A DNA stretch of 64,000 nucleotides from BPJU01 sp964425225 (GCA_964425225.1 CAYRMD010000010.1:17575-81574), one strand, 5' to 3'. Shown: positions 1 through 9,479, counted from the first letter of the stretch. The notes: a model not told the origin generated them from the letters alone. Translations and numbers: made by a program.

Positions 1-772
1 TACGGTTGCTAATTCAGCTACCTCCTTCACAACAGAATTGACGGGCACGACCGGATACTTGTCTTAATGGCATATTGCCGGAAGGACTGATACGGTTGCT
101 ATTGGCCAACGCAACCGCTACCTCTTCAGGCGACATGCCGTAAGCTTGCATTCGCTCAGGATCCAGCGTCACGACTACCGTGCGCTGACTGCCCCAAACG
201 GCGGCGGCGCAGAAACTCCCGGAAGTGCCGCAAACATGGGCCGCACGCGAAACAAAGCCAAATCTTGTATTTCCGCAATCGAACGGGTTTCGCTCGACAA
301 CACCAGCCGACCTACCGGCACACTCCCGGTATCGAACCGCATCACGAACGGTGATACGGTACCGGGCGGCATAAAGGCTTGAGAACGATTCACGTAGTTA
401 ATCGTTTCCGCCATAGCCTGCGCCATATTGGTGCCCGGATGAAACACCAGTTTCATCAACGCTACGCTATGTATATTGCGCGACTCGACATGATGGATGC
501 CGCTGATGTAAAGAAAGTGATACTCGTAATAATTGGTCAAATAACCTTCCATCTGAGCAGGATCCATGCCGCCGTATGGCTGACAAACATAGATAAGGGG
601 CATATTCAGTATTGGAAAAATGTCGACTGGTATTCCCCGCGGCATGGCATCGGGATACCGCCATCCGAGCGCTTGGCACAACGGCTTGCCGGTAGCCAGT
701 AGGAATCCCAGCATCAGCCCCGCAATTGCGATCATTACCGTTATCGGGTAGCGCAGAAACGATCAAACGCAT
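1..772 (-). pseudogene. RND (HAE1-type) efflux pump inner-membrane gene, 5' part, frameshifted
   Basis: The N-terminal part of an RND/HAE1 multidrug efflux transporter, running off the left window edge. Family motifs are clear, but they are spread over different reading frames. The start (MRLIV, ATG at 772) is one frame away from the next segment (RYPITVMIAIAG). The long segment down to about 185 carries GIPVDIFP, YGGMDPAQMEG, YYEYHFLYISGI, FMPPGT, FVMRFDTGSVPVG and PGVSAPPPFG. The conserved continuation GSQRTVVVTLDPERMQAYGMSPEEV then needs a frame change near 185, and VVPVNSVVKEVAELATV needs another near 70. At least three disruptions argue for a pseudogene rather than one sequencing error. 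It is divergent from a PadR-type regulator, a common partner of efflux genes. Confidence 0.85.
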
Positions 773-911
773 GGGAAGGTTATTTCTATGAACATCAGCT
801 TCCAGAATTCGCCGTCAACTGCACCGCGTCTTGCAATACCGTAAACTAGTGAGCATGATATCGGAAGTCAATATCGAGACCGGATATTACGACGAACGGA
901 GCGAGCCGAAA

Positions 912-1232
912 ATGGATGAAAACCTGATGAAGTATCTCTGGGGCGGCTTTGTGCGACTCCATATTTTACATCATGCCGCCGAGGGACCCATCTGTGGCGT
1001 ATACATGATCCAGGAATTAGCGCGTCATGGCTACCGTCTAAGTCCGGGGACGCTATACCCGATTCTGCACCAACTCGCCCACCGCGGCTATTTGCGTTGC
1101 GGGACCCAGGTTGTTGCGGGCCGCAGGCGCAAGAACTACCGGATTACTCCTGTCGGCAGAAAACTATTACGCGAGGCGCGCGAAAAACTCAAGGAATTGG
1201 CCGGTGAAATCCTGCAGAGCTCCATGCCCTAG
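912..1232 (+). CDS. PadR-family transcriptional regulator
   Basis: A winged-helix repressor of the PadR family, 106 residues. The PadR signature is complete: an N-terminal helix (YLWGGFVRLHILHHAAEGP), the recognition region (GVYMIQELARHGYRLSPGTLYPILHQLAHRGYL) and the wing (RRRKNYRITPVGRKLL), ending in a short C-terminal helix. PadR proteins bind dyad operators and often control adjacent efflux pumps. ATG at 912 is chosen because GGAG lies about 10 bases upstream and the PadR fold begins just after it; the frame stays open upstream to about 831. It diverges from the broken RND gene across about 140 bases, so its original target may be lost. Confidence 0.85.
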   Translation: MDENLMKYLWGGFVRLHILHHAAEGPICGVYMIQELARHGYRLSPGTLYPILHQLAHRGYLRCGTQVVAGRRRKNYRITPVGRKLLREAREKLKELAGEILQSSMP

Positions 1233-1761
1233 TGCTCCAGTCGCTGTTCGCGTGCGTCGTGCTTGTCCGCGAACCACTGTTACCCTACAAGTCGCAGCTC
1301 GTTCGGAAAGCATCCTTCGCTAACCGCGTAGCTAGCGCGGGAGACATCAGGATTCACAGGCAACCGGTGTGCGCTTGATATTCGGTTGCGCTTCCGGAGA
1401 ACGAGCACGAACGTCGATGGTGCCGGTAAGCAGCTTCCATAAGTCCCGACGGGGTGCCCTAAACCGATGGAGTGCCTGAACCGTACATCGACCGCGCATT
1501 TTCGTTCCCAAGGGCGGCAATAGGAACTCTTCCCAAACATCGGCTTGCGTTTTTGGCGAAATGTACCGATTGTTGAGCCGCAGAACTTTGCCGACAGCAG
1601 TTAAGTACTCTTCTCCGAGCAAAACGCGTATAATGTACCGTCCAACCAGGTTCTGACGGATCATAGGCTGTCGGAGATCCTTTTGTATTTGTATTGGTTG
1701 CCACCGGCTTTAGGACCAACGGCCGCACAGGGAACCTCTCCTTTTCAAACGAAAGGAAGTT
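1233..1761. other. Intergenic region, no well-supported gene
   Basis: About 530 bases between the PadR gene and the DUF255 gene. Apart from a weak minus-strand frame (1347-1664), I see no recognisable gene, RNA or repeat. The last 100 bases should hold the promoter of the DUF255 gene, but no convincing -35/-10 pair stands out. Confidence 0.5.
1347..1664 (-). CDS. Possible small hypothetical protein
   Basis: An open frame of 105 codons on the minus strand, starting ATG (MIRQNLVGRYIIRVLLGEEY) and ending at 1347. The composition of the first 60 residues is protein-like, with hydrophobic and charged residues alternating normally, but I recognise no family, membrane segment or motif. A possible Shine-Dalgarno (AAAGGA) is about 13 bases from the ATG, which is far. 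It would be divergent from the DUF255 gene. It could equally be a chance frame. Confidence 0.25.
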   Translation of the reverse strand: MIRQNLVGRYIIRVLLGEEYLTAVGKVLRLNNRYISPKTQADVWEEFLLPPLGTKMRGRCTVQALHRFRAPRRDLWKLLTGTIDVRARSPEAQPNIKRTPVACES

Positions 1762-3846
1762 ATGGCCAACCGCCTTATCCACGAAACAAGCCCATACCTT
1801 GTTCAACATGCGCACAACCCGGTGGACTGGTATCCGTGGGGTGAAGAAGCCCTGGAAAAAGCTCGGCGCGAACAAAAGCCGATTTTTCTCTCGGTGGGTT
1901 ATTCGGCCTGTCACTGGTGCCATGTAATGGAGCGCGAGAGCTTCGAGGATCCGGAGATCGCCCGCATGCTGAACGAATGGTTTGTAAGCATCAAAGTCGA
2001 TCGCGAGGAGCGTCCGGATCTTGACCAGGTATACATGGGGGCGGTTCAGTTGCTTAGCGGCCATGGTGGGTGGCCCATGTCCGTGTTTCTGACGCCGGAG
2101 CTAAGACCGTTTTATGCCGGTACCTACTGGCCAGCCCGTGCGAGCCGCGGGATGCCCGGGTTCGATCAGGTACTTCGGGCCGTAGCCGAAGCATGGCAAA
2201 AGCGCAGGGAGCAAGTCGAACATGTGGCCTCGGAGGTAGCGCAGCGGCTGCGAGAAGTGCTGGCGGCTACGGCCCCCGAGCAACCACTGGAGCCCACCAT
2301 CTTGGCAGAGGCCGCGCGCACAGCCGAGCGGCACTTCGATTTTCAAAACGGAGGATTCGGAACTGCCCCCAAGTTCCCGCATGCGCTGATGCTTCGCTTC
2401 TTGCTGCGCTACGGCCCACGCTCGGGCAACGATCGCTATCGGCAAATGGTCGAGCTCAACCTGGACCGGATGGCAGGCGGCGGTATCTACGACCATCTGG
2501 GAGGCGGATTCGCCAGGTACAGCGTCGACAATCGCTGGCTAGTTCCCCACTTCGAAAAGATGCTTTACGACAATGCACTCCTGTCGATGACCTACCTGGA
2601 AGGGTATCTGGCGACGGGCAATGAGGAGTACCGGCGGGTCGTCGAAGAGACATGCGACTACGTGTTACGCGATTTGATGGACTTGCAGGGCGGGTTCTAT
2701 AGCTCGGAGGATGCCGACAGCGAGGGGGAGGAAGGGAAATTCTATCTGTGGACCCCGCAGCAGGTGCACGAGATTCTCGACCCCGACACCGCTCAACTTT
2801 TTTGCCGCATTTATGACGTAACGGACGTGGGAAACTTCGAAGGCAAGAATGTGCTCAATTTGTCCAAGACCTGGGAGCAGTATGCGGCGCTATGTGGCAT
2901 CCCCGTTGACGAGTTAAAAGCGCGCATGGCCCATGTTCGGCGGCTGCTCTTTGAACGCCGTAGCGAGCGAGTCCGTCCCGGACGCGACACGAAGGTTTTG
3001 ACGAGCTGGAATAGTTTAATGATCGACGCACTGAGCCAAGCTGGTGCTGTCCTGGGTCGGTTCCCCTACGTTGAGGCGGCGCAGAAGGCTGCAGACTTCA
3101 TCCTGGAACACTTGACGGGCCCACAGGACCACCTCTGGCATTGCCGACAGGGACCTACTGGCTTTGTGCCCGGTTTCCTGGAAGATTATGCCGGTATGAT
3201 CGTGGCACTCGTGAGTTTGCACGATGCGGACCAGGATGAAACGTGGATTCAGCACGCCCAAAGGTTTGCCGAGACACTGTTACGAGAGTTCCACGACGCC
3301 GCCGAGGGTGCGTTTTTCTACACGTCTTCTTCCCACGATTCACCTCTGGTGCGTGTCAAGGATTTTCAAGATACGAGCCTCCCCAGCGGGAACGGGTTAG
3401 CCGCTTGGGGGCTCATTCAATTGGGCCAGTTGCTCGACGAGCCGCGCTATCTGGAGGCGGCCCGCCGAACCGTGGGCAGCGCCGTACCGATCCTGCGACA
3501 GTGGCCGTTAGCTGCTGGCCAATTGCTCCTGGCATTAGATTGGCTTGTCGGGCCGATGCACGAGGTCGTCATCGTTGGAGATGCATCGCGACCGCCCGTT
3601 CAAGATTGGTTGACCCAGATTCGCCGTAGCCTGTGGATGCGGCGGCTGTTGGCGATTCGCAACCCTCGACTTCAGGAGCACTGGGCCCCGCGTCTGAACC
3701 ATCTTTTTGCAGGCAGGCTCGAAGGTCCTGAGCCCGCTTGTTACTTTTGCAGTCAATACGTCTGTCAGCCTCCGGTACAGTCAACTCACGAGGTGCGTGC
3801 GGTGCTCGACCAGTTGGTTGGACAACCGGTGCCCCCCGCGACTTGA
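1762..3846 (+). CDS. Thioredoxin-domain protein of the DUF255/YyaL (SPATA20) family
   Basis: Cytosolic protein of 694 residues, full length for the YyaL/SPATA20 family. The N-terminal DUF255 domain (about 1-165) is thioredoxin-like and carries the redox-type motif C50-H-W-C53 in GYSACHWCHVMERESFED, followed by VDREERPDLDQVYM. The remainder resembles an (alpha/alpha)6 toroid of the N-acylglucosamine 2-epimerase type, with motifs GGGIYDHLGGGFARYSVD, WLVPHFEKMLYDNALL, SSEDADSEGEEGKFYLWT and KVLTSWNSLMI. The physiological reaction is not established for the family. ATG at 1762 is preceded by AGGAAG at good spacing. It appears to be a single-gene transcript, as the next gene is convergent. Confidence 0.93.
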   Translation: MANRLIHETSPYLVQHAHNPVDWYPWGEEALEKARREQKPIFLSVGYSACHWCHVMERESFEDPEIARMLNEWFVSIKVDREERPDLDQVYMGAVQLLSGHGGWPMSVFLTPELRPFYAGTYWPARASRGMPGFDQVLRAVAEAWQKRREQVEHVASEVAQRLREVLAATAPEQPLEPTILAEAARTAERHFDFQNGGFGTAPKFPHALMLRFLLRYGPRSGNDRYRQMVELNLDRMAGGGIYDHLGGGFARYSVDNRWLVPHFEKMLYDNALLSMTYLEGYLATGNEEYRRVVEETCDYVLRDLMDLQGGFYSSEDADSEGEEGKFYLWTPQQVHEILDPDTAQLFCRIYDVTDVGNFEGKNVLNLSKTWEQYAALCGIPVDELKARMAHVRRLLFERRSERVRPGRDTKVLTSWNSLMIDALSQAGAVLGRFPYVEAAQKAADFILEHLTGPQDHLWHCRQGPTGFVPGFLEDYAGMIVALVSLHDADQDETWIQHAQRFAETLLREFHDAAEGAFFYTSSSHDSPLVRVKDFQDTSLPSGNGLAAWGLIQLGQLLDEPRYLEAARRTVGSAVPILRQWPLAAGQLLLALDWLVGPMHEVVIVGDASRPPVQDWLTQIRRSLWMRRLLAIRNPRLQEHWAPRLNHLFAGRLEGPEPACYFCSQYVCQPPVQSTHEVRAVLDQLVGQPVPPAT

Positions 3847-3965
3847 ATCAACGGAAACGAAAGTAGCTCGGTGCTTCGTAAGCGTGGCCCTGCTCAAAGT
3901 CGTTCTTGGCCGGTTACTATTTGATAACGAGCATACTTATTGCGCAAATTTCTACAAAGCAAAAT

Positions 3966-4796
3966 CTAATAGCCGTAACCGTAACGGCTGGGAGTGCCAG
4001 GTCCAAAACGGTTCTCGACACCCAGCGTAAAGGTCCAATTATGCATTGTGTCCAGGCCAGAACTGGAGACCGCGATGTTGTCGGTGGCATCAAACCTCAC
4101 GGCAAGCCAACGCCCCACGTAGTATTTGCATCCGGCTCCAATCGGCAGGTGTAAAAGAGTTTCATCGAATTCTTGACCGTCGGCACTTATAAAGCGAAAA
4201 CTTGCCCAACCAAGACCAACCGATAGAAACGGTCGCCACCGCGAATCACCCCATGGATAATGCATCAAGTGCAGATCGCTGTACCAGTGCCGCGCTATAC
4301 GTGGTTCGCGGGCGGCGTTCTCATCAACCAAGTCGGGCCGGGCAAAAGCGAGCCGATATTCCCAGCCCCAGTAATGATCATGATCCCAGCCGATGCGATA
4401 ACCACCGAAGACGTCGGTCTCTTGTGCTTCTTTTCCCTTGATCAGTTCGTCACCGGAAATCGAACCCACGAGCCAACCGGCGTGAAGTGGTCGATTTAAC
4501 CAACTGGTTCCCTGCAGCGGCTTGCCCCACCCGACGTCTTTACCCGGCGCATCGGGGTCCGTGTACGTCATTCCAAGCCACCGGCGATAGGCGAAAACAG
4601 GAGCTCCGTCCCAAGAAGGTATAGGCAATGGCCAAATAGAATGCCCCGGATCGCTGACAAGTAAAAAATGATGCGGGGAGAGAGCGAGCGGGGCACTTGT
4701 TACATCGCTGTTCGATACGGCCATCGGAATCGGCAAATCAGCGCCGAGTTCGGTGGCAGTCCCAAAGAACAATAAGGGTAGCAGCACTCGGAACAT
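3966..4796 (-). CDS. Putative outer-membrane beta-barrel protein
   Basis: A 276-residue exported protein that looks like a small outer-membrane barrel. The start (MFRVLLPLLFFGTATELGADLP) is a short signal peptide. The body has alternating aromatic strands typical of barrels: WGWEYRLAFARPDL, RWRPFLSVGLGWASFRF, LLHLPIGAGCKYYVGRWLAVRFDATDN, TFTLGVENRFGPG, ending in Tyr, which suits BAM-dependent insertion. The frame is open much further upstream, but ATG 4796 is preferred because the signal peptide begins there. It lies 35 bases downstream of the minus-strand gene at 4832-5509, likely one operon. No specific family is assigned. Confidence 0.75.
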   Translation of the reverse strand: MFRVLLPLLFFGTATELGADLPIPMAVSNSDVTSAPLALSPHHFLLVSDPGHSIWPLPIPSWDGAPVFAYRRWLGMTYTDPDAPGKDVGWGKPLQGTSWLNRPLHAGWLVGSISGDELIKGKEAQETDVFGGYRIGWDHDHYWGWEYRLAFARPDLVDENAAREPRIARHWYSDLHLMHYPWGDSRWRPFLSVGLGWASFRFISADGQEFDETLLHLPIGAGCKYYVGRWLAVRFDATDNIAVSSSGLDTMHNWTFTLGVENRFGPGTPSRYGYGY

Positions 4797-4831
4797 TCTT
4801 GTTCGGCCTTCGGGAGTCCACACGATACGTA

Positions 4832-5509
4832 TCACTCGCGTCGTAAGGCGGTTTGAAGAGCGTGTTCTGCAGCTTCTCGCGCCGCTTGTTCGGCTTCTGG
4901 ATAGGGGGGACGTGCAGCTTGACGCAGTCGCGCGGCTAAGTGGCGCAGATCGTCCGCATCGGCATAGCGTGCTAAGTCTTCGAGGTCGGCTGCACATTGT
5001 TCCAACTGACGTGCGATTAGCCGAAGCTGGATGATCTGACTTTTGAACCCGCCAGCGAGCACGCTGCCCGTCGGTTCTCGACGTGCACCGGTTTCCGGAG
5101 CAAGCGACTCACTTCGGGTATTGTGATCGTGTTGCCGGGAAGAAATCGCAATGCGGCGCAAGGCGTCGATGAAGTCCTCTTCAGTGGCTCCAGCAGCTAT
5201 ACTTGCTTGGTCAATGGGGCTGCCCAAAGCACGACGCAAACGCAACAGTGTCTCGACCACGGACAATTCGCCCTCGGTGGCACAGCGCTGGTCAAATTCC
5301 GAGGCCGCCGGCGAGGAAATCGGTGGCGGTTCACTACCGACAGGGGTTCGAACCAATGTACTACCGTCTTGTCCTCGAGCGCCAACGGTTAGCGCAAGAA
5401 CAATCGCCGCTAGGGCCGCCACAGCACAGGCGCCTCCGCGATACAACACCCGGATTCGAGAAGACCTTGCCTCTGGATTTAGCCATTTTCCACCTGACAC
5501 ATCGTGCAT
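4832..5509 (-). CDS. Hypothetical single-pass membrane protein with helical C-terminus
   Basis: A 225-residue protein of unknown family. One membrane segment near the N-terminus (AACVAALAAIVLALTV-like stretch, about residues 26-42) anchors a periplasmic or cytoplasmic tail. The C-terminal 80 residues (QIIQLRLIARQLEQCAADLEDLARYADADDLRHLAARLRQ and on) should form amphipathic helices or a coiled coil. ATG 5509 is chosen over ATG 5527 because AAGGAGG sits 5 bases before 5509, inside the longer frame. It is followed by the beta-barrel gene, suggesting a two-gene envelope operon. Function unknown. Confidence 0.7.
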   Translation of the reverse strand: MHDVSGGKWLNPEARSSRIRVLYRGGACAVAALAAIVLALTVGARGQDGSTLVRTPVGSEPPPISSPAASEFDQRCATEGELSVVETLLRLRRALGSPIDQASIAAGATEEDFIDALRRIAISSRQHDHNTRSESLAPETGARREPTGSVLAGGFKSQIIQLRLIARQLEQCAADLEDLARYADADDLRHLAARLRQAARPPYPEAEQAAREAAEHALQTALRRE

Positions 5510-5650
5510 GCTTCCCTCCTTGCTCACAGGGTCGATTTACCCACTGCGCTTGAAATAGAGCTTCCGCATCGGAAAGGTCGATCAAGTATAGTAAACGAGT
5601 GGTCATAAACCCAAGAGGAAAACCGCAACCCGGGTGGGCAGCGGAACGGG

Positions 5651-7137
5651 TGTGTGCGTCTTGCTTGTAGGTGGGATTTTGGTGTAGCAGGCGGGCCATC
5701 GCGGAAGTTTCCCTATTTTCCGCGACAGGAATGGAAACAAGGTGTCTATCCTGATGGTAGATGAAATTATCGGTTATTTGCCCGGCCTGGCGTCGCTATG
5801 CCTTTTTTGACTGGACCCAATGTGGGCCGATGTGGGTGCATCTTGGCAAAGGCGTCTCCTTGAGGCAGGGGCCGAGAGAGCCACGACCCCGCGGGACCGG
5901 CCAATTCAATTGAACGCATGAGCGCCAGGAAGACTTCGTGTAGGTTCCTTCTGATCGCCTACGTGGCCTTCGCCTCTTTGCGTTATGCCGGTTCGTCGAA
6001 ACCTACCTATGACTGTCTGTGTGCCGGGGCGCCCGACTGGCGGTGTTGCCGGACGCTCGGGTTCGACCAACGTTGGCGGTCAAGCGACGTATCAGAGCAG
6101 CTGGTTGAGTGGACCGACCGTGCGGTGCCGCCAAACGGTTACTTAACCCACTAGCCGCCGGTGCAAATTCCCATTCGGAAAACTGCCGTACAGCGATTTG
6201 GCAGCGTTTCTTTTGCTAGCGTCTTACAACATCTTGTTGGGCTTCGGCAGCTAGCGATTATCTCCGCCAATAAGCTACACCGCGTCTCAGCAATCTCGAT
6301 AGTAAAAAGGTTTCCAAACGCCCGTGTCCAGCGACGTCGGCGTAGTGTGCCCCAAAGGGCAAGGTGTTTTAAAGCACCGTAACCGTTCCAGGAGAACGAG
6401 GTATACACAAGTGTGTCGATAATCATAGTCGTGAATCAAAGATGGTGGTACCGAGCCCGGGGACAGGCCATGCCGTCCCAGGGACAGGCACCATGGACAA
6501 GGGGACAGGCACCGCGGCCCTCGGCTTTGGTAATCTACGACACCTAGAAAGAGTCGCGAAAAATATAGATTGGCTATTTTGGAGAACACAGTAATATTGG
6601 AAAAAATCTGTTACGGCCTCCAGTAACGCAAATAAAACAGCCATTGTCGCGATACGGCGGCAAGCGGGTGCTGACATGGCTTACGTCGCGCTACATGGCG
6701 GGTTAGCGTGTTCGACGCAGTCGTTCGAGGCACGTTTTCTTCCGGGTATTGCTAGCACGAGATGTGGCGTGCGGTGTGACGAACCGTTAACGCTGTATGC
6801 GTCGGGATTGCAGTAGGTACGTGCGTCATCGGGAGTAGCAACGTACCTTAAAATCGCGTGTTTTTGAGAAAGCCTACTGCATAAGTTAATGTGCATCCCC
6901 TAGCCGTGGCCCGGCGAACCTGTTCCACCCGGGGAATAGACGACCTGTCGGAGCGGGTTTACAAGCCGACTCGGTGGAAGAAGCTGGCCCGATGCGCATA
7001 GTGCCGCTTCCTAAGGGCCGCGGCTGCCTAACGGTCGCGGCTCTCGAAAGCTATCCCTCTTCGGAAGCAATACGGAGAACCCCGGTGATAGCCAACTCGA
7101 TTGAAGCCACGTCCTACCGACAAAAAAGGCGCACACA
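5651..7137. mobile_element. Decayed 1.49-kb element with TGTGTGCGTC termini, copy A
   Basis: A non-coding stretch that begins with TGTGTGCGTC and ends with GGCGCACACA, imperfect terminal inverted repeats. Read on the opposite strand it aligns nearly end to end with 59865-61329, by eye about 70 per cent identical with small indels. Shared landmarks include CCAATTCAATTGAACGCA at 5900, the CCCACTAGCCGCCG segment near 6150, TCTCAGCAATCTCG near 6285, TCGATAATCATAGTCGT near 6415, a GGGACAGGCACC cluster, GTACGTGCGTCATCGG near 6815 and GACCTGTCGGAGCGG near 6940. No conserved reading frame runs through both copies, so it is non-autonomous or dead. No clear target duplication flanks it. Confidence 0.7.
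6459..6513 (+). repeat. Three GGGACAGGCACC-type repeats
   Basis: Three near-copies of GGGGACAGGCACC at 6459, 6481 and 6501 inside copy A. The inverted partner cluster is at 60464-60518 in copy B. From memory, similar motifs occur in repeat clusters near IS200-like/REP-associated transposases in many bacteria. No transposase gene is present here. Confidence 0.7.
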
Positions 7138-7608
7138 CGGTGGAGGGTGCCCCACTGGGGCAAAGTCCATGGTTCGGGTTTTGGTATTGAGAGCGGATAG
7201 GGCTTAACGCAAAGACGCAGCGGCGCACAAGTAGCAAGGATAACTTTAGTAAGTGCTTCGGCTCGTGGGGCTTTGCGGCATTGTGTTCCGTAACACGGGT
7301 TTTCCCTGGCTTTTTGCGTTTTGCCGTCGCTGAGGCGCCATGCCTTCTAGCCTAGCCCCCTACGGCCGCCGCAAATGGGAAGTCGAACCGCTTAGCTGAT
7401 AGGCCGACTTCCAATTGAGTAAAATGGTCGAGTGCTCGGAGCGGCAACTTAGGGGCGAATAATTCTTGCACAGGCGAGGTTGGAAGCAGCCGTTGAAAAA
7501 CCCCCTGAGAAGCACGGGGAATTTCTGTTGCATTGGGCCTCGGCCGTTCTATCACGTCGGGAAAATGGCAAACATCGACCGTCGACATTGGAAAAAAGGA
7601 AAGATGCT

Positions 7609-8175
7609 GTGGTCGCTGTTCGGACAAAACTGGCATGCTGCTGTGGTCGTGAGCACTGGGTGGAAGGCAGTCAGGCCGGTAGCCGAATTATCTGTACGTG
7701 TGGCTCGATGATCGAGGTACCAGCACTGCGCGTGCTCCAACAGCTCGCCGGTCCGACGCCGCAGCCAGCGCAACAGGTCGAACACCCGCGGTCGACACCA
7801 TCGACTGCGATGGCTAAAGTGTTTTCGGGTGTTTTGGCTGTGGCAGCGATGGGCTGCGCTGCCGTGGCCGGTGCCCTGTGGTTCGCTCGGTTTCAAATTG
7901 ACACGCGTCGCACACCCGAAGATTATCTTCAGGCGGGCCGAAATGCCATTGATCGCATGACACCCGAGGAAGCACTGGCGTTATGGCGCTACTATCGCGA
8001 TCAAGGGTTAATGCACGAACCGATTCCTGAACCGCTCCGCAATTGGGCTGTGGCGACCCAACTTACCCGATGGGCGCTTGGTGTTACGCTGGCAGCCAGC
8101 GTATTGGTTGGGCTGGCTGCAGTTGCGACCGTTTGGGCTAGGCGCCAAAGACATTCGCCAATTCAAGCGTCTTGA
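7609..8175 (+). CDS. Small membrane protein with a zinc-ribbon-like N-terminus
   Basis: A protein of about 188 residues with two membrane segments. The N-terminus has two cysteine clusters (CCCGREHWVEGSQAGSRIICTCGSMIEVPALRVLQQL), a CxC-type zinc-ribbon arrangement that I associate with planctomycete membrane proteins of unknown role. Membrane helices follow around residues 69-90 (FSGVLAVAAMGCAAVAGALWF) and near the C-terminus (WALGVTLAASVLVGLAAVATVW), with a charged helical stretch between. GTG at 7609 is chosen because AAGGAAAG lies just upstream and the cysteine region starts right after; an in-frame ATG at 7480 would add 43 residues of poor composition. The gene lies between repeat copies. 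Confidence 0.6.
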   Translation: MVAVRTKLACCCGREHWVEGSQAGSRIICTCGSMIEVPALRVLQQLAGPTPQPAQQVEHPRSTPSTAMAKVFSGVLAVAAMGCAAVAGALWFARFQIDTRRTPEDYLQAGRNAIDRMTPEEALALWRYYRDQGLMHEPIPEPLRNWAVATQLTRWALGVTLAASVLVGLAAVATVWARRQRHSPIQAS

Positions 8176-8201
8176 ATGCTTGTAGCGGGCAGACGGATCG
8201 A

Positions 8202-8440
8202 TGTGTGTGTCTTGCTTGTTGATGAGATTATTCCTTAGTTTCGCAGGTATAGTGTCCGTGTACCTTTTTCCGCTCAACCCATTGCCACCACATATACGGT
8301 CGATACGTGATTCCTGAAAAGGGCGTTCTGTTAAGCGAATGGAGTGATGTGACGCAGAGGCACCAAGACGCAGCGAAGATAACATCCAGCGTCAATGGCC
8401 TAACTGCGCCTTAGCGCCTTTGCGTTGCATTGGATTAGCG
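8202..8440. repeat. Partial copy of the TGTGTGCGTC element family
   Basis: Starts with TGTGTGTGTCTTGCTTGTTG, matching the left end of copy A (5651) in the same orientation, and continues to an imperfect hairpin formed by GACGCAGAGGCACCAAGACGCAG-like sequence (8349-8371) and its complement CTGCGCCTTAGCGCCTTTGCG (8404-8424). The 8310-8440 part resembles 21105-21245. It is cut off at the 3' end of lpxA. Confidence 0.55.
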
Positions 8441-8462
8441 GACGGTTTGGCCGACGAACGGC

Positions 8463-9317
8463 TTATCCAGCCAGCCTTTCCGAAGAGTCCTGCTCCGGGT
8501 CGTCACGAAAATCGGCAATGCGCAGCATGGTCGGCATCCGCCTCCGTTCGGGAATGATACCCCGTGCACAGGATGCAAAAAACGAGTTGTATTCGGCCGC
8601 CGGTCCGTCTGGGAACAGACGGCGCAATTCGGACAGAATCGTGAGCCAAGGTTTGTCGCTGCGATAAATGAGTCGGTAAGCTTGTTTCAATTCAACCATC
8701 TGCTCGGCTGTATAACCGGCGCGCTTTAAGCCGACTAAATTCAACCCGACGACCCGGCTGGTTTCGCCATCTACGGTGACGTAAGGAGGCACATCGCGTG
8801 TGATATGACCCTGGCCTCCGACCATCGCACAACGTCCGATACGGCAGAACTGATGTACGGCCACCGCGCCCGAAAGATACGCGCGGTCATGTACCTGGAC
8901 GTGACCGGCCAACAGGACATTGTTTGCCAGAATGGTGCAATTACCGATGCGGCAATCATGGGCAATGTGCGCGCCGACCATGATCATGTTATCGTCGCCG
9001 ATTTCGGTGGTTCCATTGGGAGCGACGGCGCGATGGATCGTTGCGAATTCACGAATTTGATTGCGGGCTCCAATTCGCACCGTACCGATCACGGGTCCGG
9101 CGCGTAGGTGCTGTGGAGAACCACCTAGGCATGCACCTTCGAAAATATGATTCTCCGGACCGAGGATAGTACCAGACTTTAGGGTAACGCGCGCCTCGAT
9201 AATGCAATCGTCCCCGATGACGACGCCGTCTTCCACCAGAGCAAATGCTCCGATCCGAACTCCTTTGCCCAGTTCCGCCTGGGGACTAACCAAAGCCGTT
9301 GGATGGATATTGGCCAC
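8463..9317 (-). CDS. lpxA: Acyl-ACP--UDP-N-acetylglucosamine O-acyltransferase (LpxA)
   Basis: The first enzyme of lipid A synthesis, transferring a hydroxyacyl chain from acyl-carrier protein to the 3-OH of UDP-GlcNAc in the cytosol. The left-handed beta-helix hexapeptides are evident (IGAFALVEDGVVIGDDCIIEARVTLKSG and on). GAHIAHDC contains the expected catalytic His (H120), and AVHQFCRIGRCAMVGGQGHITRDVPPYVTVDG, GLNLVGLKRAGY and QAYRLIYRS are LpxA hallmarks. About 284 residues, slightly longer than the E. coli enzyme because of a C-terminal tail. GTG 9317 is preferred (AAGGGA upstream, natural start VANIHPTALVSP); an ATG at 9359 would add 14 residues. Indicates an LPS-type outer membrane. 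lpxD, fabZ and lpxB are not adjacent. Confidence 0.93.
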   Translation of the reverse strand: MANIHPTALVSPQAELGKGVRIGAFALVEDGVVIGDDCIIEARVTLKSGTILGPENHIFEGACLGGSPQHLRAGPVIGTVRIGARNQIREFATIHRAVAPNGTTEIGDDNMIMVGAHIAHDCRIGNCTILANNVLLAGHVQVHDRAYLSGAVAVHQFCRIGRCAMVGGQGHITRDVPPYVTVDGETSRVVGLNLVGLKRAGYTAEQMVELKQAYRLIYRSDKPWLTILSELRRLFPDGPAAEYNSFFASCARGIIPERRRMPTMLRIADFRDDPEQDSSERLAG

Positions 9318-9479
9318 GCGCGTCGATCCCTTAATGGTCGCCCGAAATCTGCTTGCCATCCCTTGCCGCTAGCAGATAGTTGATCTGTCGGCCTTACGGC
9401 CCGCGTTGTCTCCTAGCAGCCGGACGAGCGGACTAACTCGCGTTGTGGGCCCTCTTATTGCCGAAGCGGTCTTACTTTG

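Noticed and set aside
5361..5699. Minus-strand frame starting MARLLHQNP, similar to a frame at 61281 starting MVRLLDQNP
   Set aside because: The similarity comes from the repeat element's terminal segment at the DNA level; downstream the two frames differ completely, so this is not a protein family.
6459..6513. Possible CRISPR-like array
   Set aside because: Only three 12-13 base units with spacers of about 8-12 bases and no cas genes; it does not have CRISPR repeat or spacer sizes.
6287..6589. Frame with the peptide HDYDYRHT, matched by YDYDYRHTYV at 60538
   Set aside because: Translation of the TCGATAATCATAGTCGT-type repeat; no shared frame on either side.
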